Shown: piece by piece, positions 15,711-23,575 of the stretch | Numbering within the stretch: position 1 is the first letter of the stretch | Layout: every line of letters begins with the position of its first letter | DNA from: Planctomyces sp. | GTDB lineage: Bacteria > Planctomycetota > Planctomycetia > Planctomycetales > Planctomycetaceae | NCBI GenBank assembly: GCA_016795105.1 | Contig: JAEUIH010000064.1 | Span: 1 to 41,406, forward strand | Direction: 5' to 3' | Length of the DNA stretch: 41,406 bases | Made by a program: the position numbers and the translations under genes | Notes under the pieces: generated by a model | What the model saw: the letters and a program-made list of their open reading frames with translations, nothing else | What the model was told of the DNA's origin: nothing | The model's database searches: none

Positions 15711-17246
15711 ATGCGTATTCCAGTGGTGTTGCGTCGTTTTGTCATCATCTTGCTGCAGGTCAGTATGGTTGTGGCTGCGTGCTGCAGTTCTTTGGAAGTA
15801 TTTCATCGGGGGGTTGCTCAGGAAGCTGAAGCCACGGCGGAATCAGTTGAAATACTGCAGCAGGCGTCAATCCGGTCGATCGAATCGAGGCGTGAACGCA
15901 CCTGGGAACTGGCTCAACAGATTTGGGCGGCTGCAGAACCTGGCTATCAGGAATCGAAATCATCATCGCTGCTTTCCGATGAACTTGAGCGTTCCGGATT
16001 TCGGGTACAGCGGGGAGTCGCCGGGATGCCGACCGCATTTATTGCGGAATTCGGTTCGGGCGAACCGGTCCTTGGTATTCTTGGAGAATTCGACGCCCTG
16101 CCGGGACTGAGTCAGACGGCAGACCCGGAACCGGTGACACGTTCCGACCAGAACTCGTACGGCCATGGATGTGGTCACCATTTGTTTGGGGCTGCGTCGC
16201 TTTCAGCGGCCGTTGCCATTTCGGAACAGATTCGGAACGGAGGCCTTTCGGGTACAGTGCGATTCTATGGGTGTCCCGCTGAAGAGGGCGGAAGTGCCAA
16301 GGTGTTTATGGTGCGAGATGGATTGTTCGCTGATTGTGCGACCGTACTGCACTGGCATCCTTCAAGTCAAAACGCTGCGGGTGATCGGAGCAGTCTGGCG
16401 AGGATTGCCGTCAAGTTTCAGTTTTTTGGAAAAGCGGCCCATGCAGCGGGCTCTCCGGAACAGGGGCGATCCGCACTTGATGCGGTGGAACTGACCAACT
16501 TTGCTACAGAGTTACTTCGAGAGCATACACCTGAAGACACACGAATCCATCACGTGATTACTGCTGGCGGTGATGCCCCAAACGTTGTGCCTGCCTTTGC
16601 GGAAGTCTACTACTACATTCGGCATCCCGAGGCTGGAATTCTAAAGCCGCTCTATGAACGGCTGGAGCGTTGCGCCAGGGCCGGTGCACTCGCCACGGAG
16701 ACAGAACTAAAGATCGTCTATGAAGGTGGTATTCGAGAAATTCTCCCAAACCAGACTTTGTCAGAAGTGGTTGCCCGTCATCTGAACAGGTTGAATGACC
16801 TGAGTTATACGCCCGAGGAATTCCAGTTTGCCGCACGACTTCAGACACATCTTCCCAATTCGGTTCCGATCGAATCGATTCGCAACGTTGATCAGGTGAG
16901 TGGTACCGTTGGCAAAGGTTCCACTGACGTTGGTGACGTTTCGTGGGTTGTTCCGACAACTGGATTTTCAACAGCCTGCTGGGTTCCTGGAACCCCTGGT
17001 CATTCGTGGCAGGCGGTGGCCTGCGGCGGAACAACGATCGGAGAAAAGGGGATGCACCTTGCTGCAAGAACACTGGCAGTTGTTGGGTGTGAAATTCTGA
17101 GTTCCAGTGAACTTCGAAAGATCGCAAATGCCGAATTCCAGCGAAGACGCTCAGGGCATGCCTATGAGCCTCTGATTCCGGAAGGTATGGCACCGCCTCT
17201 GGAATATCGAAACTCTACTCAGAACGAAAACAAACTCCAGAGATAA
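15711..17246 (+). CDS. Secreted M20-family amidohydrolase, AbgB-like
   Basis: A peptidase M20 (subfamily D-like) metal-dependent amidohydrolase. It most resembles the p-aminobenzoyl-glutamate hydrolase subunit B (AbgB), as judged from GHGCGHHLFGAA (residues 151-162) and GSTDVGDVSWVVPT. Probable metal ligands are Cys154, His156, Glu191/Glu192 and His214, plus a C-terminal His in GHSW. The N-terminus is a hydrophobic signal with VAAC (residues 21-24), a possible lipobox, so it may be an exported lipoprotein. The substrate is unknown; AbgB relatives cleave p-aminobenzoyl-glutamate, but many M20D enzymes act on other N-acyl amino acids. Its last 28 bases overlap the convergent kinase gene. Confidence 0.87.
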   Translation: MRIPVVLRRFVIILLQVSMVVAACCSSLEVFHRGVAQEAEATAESVEILQQASIRSIESRRERTWELAQQIWAAAEPGYQESKSSSLLSDELERSGFRVQRGVAGMPTAFIAEFGSGEPVLGILGEFDALPGLSQTADPEPVTRSDQNSYGHGCGHHLFGAASLSAAVAISEQIRNGGLSGTVRFYGCPAEEGGSAKVFMVRDGLFADCATVLHWHPSSQNAAGDRSSLARIAVKFQFFGKAAHAAGSPEQGRSALDAVELTNFATELLREHTPEDTRIHHVITAGGDAPNVVPAFAEVYYYIRHPEAGILKPLYERLERCARAGALATETELKIVYEGGIREILPNQTLSEVVARHLNRLNDLSYTPEEFQFAARLQTHLPNSVPIESIRNVDQVSGTVGKGSTDVGDVSWVVPTTGFSTACWVPGTPGHSWQAVACGGTTIGEKGMHLAARTLAVVGCEILSSSELRKIANAEFQRRRSGHAYEPLIPEGMAPPLEYRNSTQNENKLQR

Positions 17247-18937
17247 TACCCGGCACCGATGAGGATCAGGATCAGCGCGGAGATGAGCAGGAGGCGACGA
17301 CGTCTTCGAAGTGACTGCTGGACCGACGGCAGATGGACAAGGCGAATTTGAGTTCCACCGGCGAATCGGAGCAGGGACTTGTGCCCCAGAGGCGCATAGG
17401 CTTCAGCATTGCCATTGACGAATGTCGGGAACTTTTTTGATTCCTGCCGAAACTTCCAGTTCGTACCGTCGTACTCAATCACACACTGAATTGGTTCCAT
17501 CTGGGAATCACGCAGAATCAGATCTGCTTCAGACCCAATTCCGATTGCAATCTGCGATTTCAGAAGTGGATGACGCTCGCCCGTATTCACATCAATAAAC
17601 TGCCAGCCGGAGGGAGTCGGAGTTCGCGTATTTCGAGGAATCACGGGCGCAGGGACGCGCTGGCGCTGTCGAAGTTCCGAATCGACGGGACCGGGCGACG
17701 CCTGACGAATCGCAGGTGTCTCGGATCGGGCAAAGCTTCCGGTAGAATCCGCAAGTTGATGTCCGGACGACTGAATCCAGCCGGAAGCTGAGGTGATCGA
17801 CGATCGATGACCGCCGGATGTGCTCTTTTTCTGAGTCTGCTCTGCCCTCGACCTCGCCTGCTTTGCTCTCAGCGTGACAAGTTCCCGAAAGTCAAAATTG
17901 ACCTTCGATCGGACGGCATATTCGCGAAAGGCGCTGGCAACTTCTGCTGCGGTCTGAAATCTTTTGCGAGGATCTTTCTCCATCATTCGTGAAATGATCG
18001 CGCCGACTCCGGGGGGGATCTCCGGACGCAGTTCGCAGACGGTTCGCGGGTTGCGAGTTCGATGAGCTTCGAGCTTGGCTTTATTTGTCTTTTCGGGAAA
18101 CGGGAGTCGAGCCGTCAACGCAACATAGAGCGTGGCGCCAAGACTGTAAATGTCGGCTCTTCCGTCGACCTTCTTACTATCAAGTGTCTGTTCCGGAGCG
18201 ATGTAGTCCGGAGTTCCAAGACAATCGTGTCCGAATAACATCGACAATGAAAACTCATCCTCTTCAACATCCGACATGAGTGCCAGGCCGAAATCCAGGA
18301 CTCGAGTTGTTCCGTCATGTTCAATCAGAAAGTTGGCGGGCTTGATGTCTCGGTGAACAATTCCCTGTTCGTGAGCGACGGAAAGTGCGGTCGCTGCCTG
18401 CATACCGATGTCGCAAACCATTTGCCATTTGATGGCCCCATGCAGAGCAACCAGTTCATGCAGACTGATTCCGCGAACAAGTTCCATAACCAGGTAGTGA
18501 ACGGCGCCCGTTGTGTCCATCCGATACGTTCTAATGATGTTCGGATGATTCAGTCGCATCCCTGCGGTTGCTTCAAGCTTCATTCGGGTGAGCATTCCGG
18601 CGTCGAGTGCATGCTCGGCGGACAGGACTTTGATCGCCACTTTGCGATCAAGTTCCGGGTCTTCTGCAATGAAGACACATCCCATCCCACCGAACCCAAG
18701 GACCTCCCGAATCTTATAACGGTCGATCACTAAGCCCCGATATCTGCCTTCCAGCAACCTCTCTGCCTGAAAAGGGGTCAGGACTCGTTCTTTGACGAGT
18801 ATCCTTGCGGCTTCGTCAGCAGCGATGTCGTCGGCCAGCCGACACTTCTCCGCGATCTTTCGAATCTGCGCGTCGGAGTACAGTCCGCTTTTTTGAAGCA
18901 GATCAAGAAGTTCATGCGATACTGCCGGGACCTGCAT
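17219..18937 (-). CDS. Membrane-anchored Ser/Thr protein kinase with an FHA-like domain
   Basis: A 572-residue Hanks-type kinase. An N-terminal helical preamble (LVKERVLTPFQAERLLEGR, 48-65) is common in planctomycete kinases. The kinase domain (about 74-340) has GFGGMG (81-86), Lys103, HRDIKPANF (195-203), DFG (215-217) and APE (247-249), so it should be active. A Ser/Thr/Pro-rich linker follows. The next domain (about 455-535: IGIGSEADLILRDSQMEPIQC, then TFVNGN) resembles a degenerate FHA fold. A single C-terminal membrane helix (about 551-569) anchors it with the kinase in the cytoplasm. An orphan response regulator lies upstream. Confidence 0.92.
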   Translation of the reverse strand: MQVPAVSHELLDLLQKSGLYSDAQIRKIAEKCRLADDIAADEAARILVKERVLTPFQAERLLEGRYRGLVIDRYKIREVLGFGGMGCVFIAEDPELDRKVAIKVLSAEHALDAGMLTRMKLEATAGMRLNHPNIIRTYRMDTTGAVHYLVMELVRGISLHELVALHGAIKWQMVCDIGMQAATALSVAHEQGIVHRDIKPANFLIEHDGTTRVLDFGLALMSDVEEDEFSLSMLFGHDCLGTPDYIAPEQTLDSKKVDGRADIYSLGATLYVALTARLPFPEKTNKAKLEAHRTRNPRTVCELRPEIPPGVGAIISRMMEKDPRKRFQTAAEVASAFREYAVRSKVNFDFRELVTLRAKQARSRAEQTQKKSTSGGHRSSITSASGWIQSSGHQLADSTGSFARSETPAIRQASPGPVDSELRQRQRVPAPVIPRNTRTPTPSGWQFIDVNTGERHPLLKSQIAIGIGSEADLILRDSQMEPIQCVIEYDGTNWKFRQESKKFPTFVNGNAEAYAPLGHKSLLRFAGGTQIRLVHLPSVQQSLRRRRRLLLISALILILIGAGYYLWSLFSF

Positions 18938-19070
18938 GAAATCGGCTCGTTACGTTTGTGGCATGCCGCCCGATCAGTCGAGCAAAGCAGCGAACAGTCA
19001 AGGATCAACAACAGACTAGCAGGCGGTCTGCATTCGAGGAAATGAAACGTATCGAGTTTTCTGTGAACAA

Positions 19071-19760
19071 TCAGCCTCGGCCGAGCTCACGGTCCATCAA
19101 ACGGATCAAGCTGGCAAGACAGGTAACATTCATCTTTTTCATTCCCTTTCCCCGATGCTTCTCTACCGTCTTAATACTGATCTTTAACTGAATGCCAATT
19201 GATTTGTTCGTGGCACCGTCGTAAACCAGCTGGATCACTTCTCGTTCTCGGTCAGAAAGCCGACTGAGATACGTTTCGCCGTTCGGCAGCACCGGAGGAA
19301 GCGCCTGATCAACGTCCGAGGTGTCACTCAACTGCCGCAGCCCTTCTTCGACCGCCGCTAACAGGTCCGCTCGATCAAATGGTTTGTCCAGTACGGTCAC
19401 CGCACCCGCTTTCATCGCAGCCACGGCAAGGCTCGTTCGAGGAAAAGCTGTCATCAATATGACGCGGAACTGGTGAGGACGATTTGCAAGTTGTCGCTGA
19501 ACTTCAATTCCTTCAGCCTGAGACATCACCTGATCGGTGACAACTACGCCCGGCGGTAAAGTCTCGCTTTGTCGTAAAAACTCAATCGATGACTGATAGC
19601 CCTGCACGTCGTAGCCAGACTGCTGCAACATGAACTGAAGAACGTTGAGCACGGCTGAGTCGTCATCGATCACGTAAACGCGACGATTCTTAATCGATTC
19701 GCTGATGGCGTTCTCCCTCTGCTCAAGGACCTGAGGTGTTTCAATGATTGCCGTAGCCAT
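19071..19760 (-). CDS. FixJ/NarL-type response regulator
   Basis: A 229-residue two-domain regulator. The receiver domain (about 25-145) has the acidic pair VIDDD (30-34), the phospho-acceptor Asp76 in VVVTDQVMS, the Thr/Ala switch (MTAF) and the Lys in LDKPF. The C-terminal LuxR-type HTH (about 165-222) has LSDREREVIQLV and KSIGIQLKISIKTVEKHR. No histidine kinase lies nearby. It is transcribed divergently from murC across about 335 bases, so it could regulate the peptidoglycan genes; this is inference. Confidence 0.92.
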   Translation of the reverse strand: MATAIIETPQVLEQRENAISESIKNRRVYVIDDDSAVLNVLQFMLQQSGYDVQGYQSSIEFLRQSETLPPGVVVTDQVMSQAEGIEVQRQLANRPHQFRVILMTAFPRTSLAVAAMKAGAVTVLDKPFDRADLLAAVEEGLRQLSDTSDVDQALPPVLPNGETYLSRLSDREREVIQLVYDGATNKSIGIQLKISIKTVEKHRGKGMKKMNVTCLASLIRLMDRELGRG

Positions 19761-20095
19761 GAGGAGTAGAGGATCCTTGACAGTTGCTAAACACCAGAAA
19801 ACAAGGCGGAGTTTAGTTACTCAGCCGCTTCATATAAGTGTGAATCCATAGGGAATTACCCGTACGTTAGTGTTCTCCTGTACACTCATGAGTTCTGTTC
19901 AGTGTGCAGTGGGTTTGTGTGCGTGGCGAGAATGGTTAATCGTTTGGGAAGTCAGCACTCTGGAAAGAACTCAGGATTCACAACAGAGTATTCAACGTTC
20001 ATATTCGGCATCGCTCGACCGTCGCTGGTGAGATCTGTTATATTGAGGCAGAGGAATTTTGGAAGGTTCCCTAATCTTACTTGAAGTTGATCGCC
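19761..20095. promoter_or_regulatory. Divergent region between the response regulator and murC
   Basis: No gene is seen here. It contains GGGAATTACCC near 19851-19861 and a 5-bp inverted repeat, AGTGT and ACACT, near 19869-19886. TATATT at 20039-20044 could be a -10 element for murC, but the hexamer 17 bases upstream is poor. These signals are weak. Confidence 0.35.
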
Positions 20096-21577
20096 ATGGA
20101 TGGCCTGCATCGCCCGGAATCGGAATCGTCGACTCAATTCTGGCTCCTGCTGGGAGCTGCCGGGGCTGGCATGCGTGCACTTTCAGAGATCCTTGGTGAC
20201 CTGAAGATTTCACTGCGAGGGACGGATCAGCGATTCAGTACCCCATCAGACATCGAAGATTTTCGAAGTGGGTGTCCGGGATATCCCGGAGTACTGCTTA
20301 CGTGCGGTGCGTCCCGGGATGTTCTGCTTTCCGGGGTGACGCATGTGGCAGTTTCTCCTGCCGTACCATCCGATGACGATTGCCTGGTCGCTGCACGTCG
20401 GCGGGGAATCCCGGTATTTTCCCTCGTGGAAGCGGTTCAGAATCTGACCGAGTCATCGTACCGTGTCTGCGTTGCGGGAACACACGGGAAATCAACAACG
20501 ACTGCCATGATCTGGTGGGTTGCGAAGCACTGGATGGATCAGGGCAGTACAAGTTCGCCCCAAGTGCCAGGCTTGTATTGCGGCGGAGAACTCATCGGGT
20601 TGGGCCGTCATGGAGTCTGCTGTGCGATCGCCCACGACGAGGGTAAACGGGTGTCTGTGATTGAGAGTTGTGAGTATCGGAGATCCTTTTTGAAGTTATC
20701 GCCAGACATTGCTGTGTTGACGGGCGTGGATCGCGATCATTTTGACTGTTTTCCGAGCGAAAGCGAAGAGCAGCGAGCTTTTGAGGGATTCCTCAGTCGC
20801 GTCAGTCGAAGTGGAGCGGTCATTGTGAATTCGGACTGCCCTCGAGCGATCGAGGCGGCTCTGGCGTCTGATCGACGACTTGTCAGGGTGGGGTGGGGGA
20901 GCGAGGCCGACGTCCGCGGATCGATGTTGGGGAACGCGTCTGGATGTCTGCGAGTTGGCGTGCGTCATCGGACAGCGGATTTGGGCGAGATCGAGATTTC
21001 AATTCCTGGCCGCCACAACGCGATCAACGCAATGTTTGCAGTGGCGGCATGTCTGGAGCTGGGGATCCCATTCTCTGTGATTCGCAGCGGAATTCGTGGA
21101 TTTCCCGGCGTCCGACGCCGTTTTGAACGTACGGGTGGCTGGCAGGGTTTGACGTGGATTGACGACTACGCTCACCATCCGGATGCGGTACGAGTGACAT
21201 TGGAGACTGCGAAGCTTGTTTATCCGGGAAAGCGACTTGTTGCAGTGTTTGAGCCGCATCAGATGTCGCGAACTCAGGTATTTTCCTCACAATTCGCGGA
21301 TGCGCTGGCAATTGCAGATGAAATCCTGCTGCTTCCGGTGCTTGCAGCGCGTGAATCCGCGTCGTGGATGGACTGTTGTCGGCAGTCCGGCGAGATCGTT
21401 TCCAGTCTCAATCAGCGTGGACGGCGAGCATTCCTGCTTGCCAATCTTGACCAGGTGATCGGAAGAATAGACCATTCGGCCCGTCCAGGAGACGTGGTTG
21501 TAACAATGGGAGCAGGCAGGACAAATCAGATTCATGACGAATATCATCGAAGAGTTTTCCGAGATTCTGCGGCGTGA
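20096..21577 (+). CDS. murC: UDP-N-acetylmuramate--L-alanine ligase
   Basis: A cytoplasmic ATP-dependent ligase that adds L-Ala to UDP-MurNAc, the first amino acid of the peptidoglycan stem. Family motifs are present: an N-terminal nucleotide-binding glycine loop (LLGAAGAGM), the ATP loop GTHGKSTT (128-135), GVDRDHFDCF, GRHNAINAMFAV, and DDYAHHPDAVR in the C-terminal domain. A TTG at 20081 is an alternative start; ATG 20096 is preferred. The end overlaps murB by 44 bases, in the order usual for the dcw cluster. Confidence 0.95.
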   Translation: MDGLHRPESESSTQFWLLLGAAGAGMRALSEILGDLKISLRGTDQRFSTPSDIEDFRSGCPGYPGVLLTCGASRDVLLSGVTHVAVSPAVPSDDDCLVAARRRGIPVFSLVEAVQNLTESSYRVCVAGTHGKSTTTAMIWWVAKHWMDQGSTSSPQVPGLYCGGELIGLGRHGVCCAIAHDEGKRVSVIESCEYRRSFLKLSPDIAVLTGVDRDHFDCFPSESEEQRAFEGFLSRVSRSGAVIVNSDCPRAIEAALASDRRLVRVGWGSEADVRGSMLGNASGCLRVGVRHRTADLGEIEISIPGRHNAINAMFAVAACLELGIPFSVIRSGIRGFPGVRRRFERTGGWQGLTWIDDYAHHPDAVRVTLETAKLVYPGKRLVAVFEPHQMSRTQVFSSQFADALAIADEILLLPVLAARESASWMDCCRQSGEIVSSLNQRGRRAFLLANLDQVIGRIDHSARPGDVVVTMGAGRTNQIHDEYHRRVFRDSAA

Positions 21578-22436
21578 GGAGCCACTCAGCAGGCATACCT
21601 GGCTGAAAATTGGTGGTCCTGCCGAGTATTTCTTTGTGCCTCGAACTGAGCAGGAGTTGCTTGGTGTGATCCGTGGTTGTCGGTCTGCAGGGCTGGCGAT
21701 CCACATCCTTGGCGGCGGTTCGAATCTGCTGGTTCACGATGAAGGAATCCGTGGAGCCGTCATCCAGGTGATGGAGCCGTTACTTTCCAGCGTGACGGTT
21801 CAGGGGACATCGATTGTAGCAGGCGGTGGTGCATTGCTGTCGCATGTGGTATCTGAAGCTGTTCGGCATGGTCTTGCCGGGCTCGAACATCTTGTTGGAA
21901 TCCCTGGGACCATTGGAGGCGCAGTCGCCGGAAATTCGGGCGGACGACTGGGAGACATCGGGCAGGTGATTCGAAGTGTGTCGGTGCTGACACAGTCCGG
22001 AGATCAGGCTGTCCGCACGGGCGACGAACTCTCATTTTCCTATCGGCGGAGCGATTTGCAGGACCTGCTGGTTCTGTCCGTGACGATGGAACTAACGGCT
22101 GATGATTCTGAGAACCTGACGCGACGAACTCGAAAAAACTGGATCATGAAGCGATCAACTCAGCCGTTGGCAGATCAGTCGGCTGGCTGCATTTTTCGAA
22201 ATCCTCGCGGACTAAGTGCCGGCGCACTGATCGAACAATGTGGACTCAAAGGGCAGTCAGCCGGTAAAGCCAGAATTAGTGACCGACACGCGAACTTTAT
22301 TGTCACTGAAGAAGGTGCGACGAGCCGGGACATTGAACAGCTGATTGCCAGGATACAAAGGGCTGTCAGTGAGAAGTTTGGTGTTCAGCTGGAACTCGAA
22401 ATTCGCTCATGGCCTCCTCTGCAGGCTTTGCCTTAA
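21534..22436 (+). CDS. murB: UDP-N-acetylenolpyruvoylglucosamine reductase
   Basis: A FAD- and NADPH-dependent enzyme that makes UDP-MurNAc. The FAD-binding region has HTWLKIGGPAEYF and LGGGSNLL; the substrate region has GIPGTIGGAVAGNSG and SFSYRRSDL. The loop that carries the proton-donating Ser in E. coli MurB reads SAGCIFRNP (216-224), with Cys219 in that position. Length is 300 residues. The gene overlaps murC by 44 bases and is followed by ddl after 56. Confidence 0.95.
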   Translation: MTNIIEEFSEILRREEPLSRHTWLKIGGPAEYFFVPRTEQELLGVIRGCRSAGLAIHILGGGSNLLVHDEGIRGAVIQVMEPLLSSVTVQGTSIVAGGGALLSHVVSEAVRHGLAGLEHLVGIPGTIGGAVAGNSGGRLGDIGQVIRSVSVLTQSGDQAVRTGDELSFSYRRSDLQDLLVLSVTMELTADDSENLTRRTRKNWIMKRSTQPLADQSAGCIFRNPRGLSAGALIEQCGLKGQSAGKARISDRHANFIVTEEGATSRDIEQLIARIQRAVSEKFGVQLELEIRSWPPLQALP

Positions 22437-22492
22437 TGTCTTGTCATCAAACGTGCCCCGTGTAAATCATTTGATCGCAAAGGACTGCGTTC

Positions 22493-23473
22493 ATGGTGTC
22501 CGCACAACGACCTGCTGTCTTTCCGCTGAACGTCATTGTTCTCTATGGTGGACACTCATCTGAGCGAGCGGTCAGTCTTGAGAGCGGTGCCTGTGTGGCA
22601 GACGCTCTACGTGAACGTGGGCATGAGGTCCATCTGGTAGATACACAGTTTGGACTGCCCCTCGCGATCTTTGCGGATGCCAGTCAGCAGGAATCAATCG
22701 TTCTGCCGATGGTGCACGGGGCGGGCGGTGAGGATGGTGTTCTGCAGAGGCAGCTGGACCGTATTGGAGTTCGATATCTGGGGAGTTCAGCAGAAGCGTC
22801 TGCATTGACCTTCAACAAGATCAGGACTCAACTGCGTCTTCAGCAGTCAGGACTGCCGACACCTCCATCGGTATCCGTTCGGCGACAGGGACTGCAGAAT
22901 CAGTCATCGGTTGATTCAGCGGCTGAAATTGCTGTCAGAAGTCTTGGATTTCCGTTGGTGGTGAAACCTGCGGAACAGGGTTCAAGCATTGGCGTTACGA
23001 TCGTGCGATCGGAGGACATGCTTAGGTCGGCGATCGAACTTGCGTTTCAGTTTGGAGAGGAGTGCCTTATTGAACAGTTTATCGATGGGCGCGAAATTAC
23101 GGTTGCTGTGTGTGATGGGGTGAGTCTGCCGAGTATTGAAATCTGTCCAGGGAGTGTGTGGTTTGACTATGATGCAAAATATCACGACGAGAAGACTCGG
23201 TATGTAGTCAATCCTCCCGGAGTACCGGAAGCTGCTGTTTCAGCAGCGGTTCGGGCGTGCAGGTGTTGTGGCGTATCAGGAATTTCCCGAGTGGACCTGC
23301 GGCTGACCGCTGACGGCCGCTGTTACCTGCTCGAGATCAACACGATTCCTGGAATGACCTCGCATAGTCTGGTACCAATGGCGATTCGGGCGGCTGGATC
23401 AACTCCCGGGCAATTCCTCGAAGAGTGCCTCGTTCGGGAAATCCTGCGATCTACGATTGATCGCGCTGCCTGA
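22493..23473 (+). CDS. ddl: D-alanine--D-alanine ligase
   Basis: A cytoplasmic ATP-grasp ligase that makes the D-Ala-D-Ala dipeptide of the peptidoglycan stem. Motifs: YGGHSSERAVSLESG (18-32), MVHGAGGEDGVLQ, VKPAEQGSSIGV in the ATP-grasp domain, and LLEINTIPGMT near the end. Length is 326 residues. AAAGGA lies 8 bases before ATG 22493, which supports the start. It ends the mur block; no ftsQ, ftsA or ftsZ follows. Confidence 0.95.
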   Translation: MVSAQRPAVFPLNVIVLYGGHSSERAVSLESGACVADALRERGHEVHLVDTQFGLPLAIFADASQQESIVLPMVHGAGGEDGVLQRQLDRIGVRYLGSSAEASALTFNKIRTQLRLQQSGLPTPPSVSVRRQGLQNQSSVDSAAEIAVRSLGFPLVVKPAEQGSSIGVTIVRSEDMLRSAIELAFQFGEECLIEQFIDGREITVAVCDGVSLPSIEICPGSVWFDYDAKYHDEKTRYVVNPPGVPEAAVSAAVRACRCCGVSGISRVDLRLTADGRCYLLEINTIPGMTSHSLVPMAIRAAGSTPGQFLEECLVREILRSTIDRAA

Positions 23474-23575
23474 CGTGGCTTGCTTGCAGACTGCTGCAAA
23501 TCCAATCAGAATGCAGTTCTTTCAACATTCGGCCGACAATTTCCGAGTGACACGGTTTGGAGAATTGTGAGTTCT

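Noticed and set aside
20010-20044. TATATT as a murC promoter -10
   Set aside because: The hexamer 17 bases upstream does not resemble a -35 box, so it is not listed as a promoter on its own.
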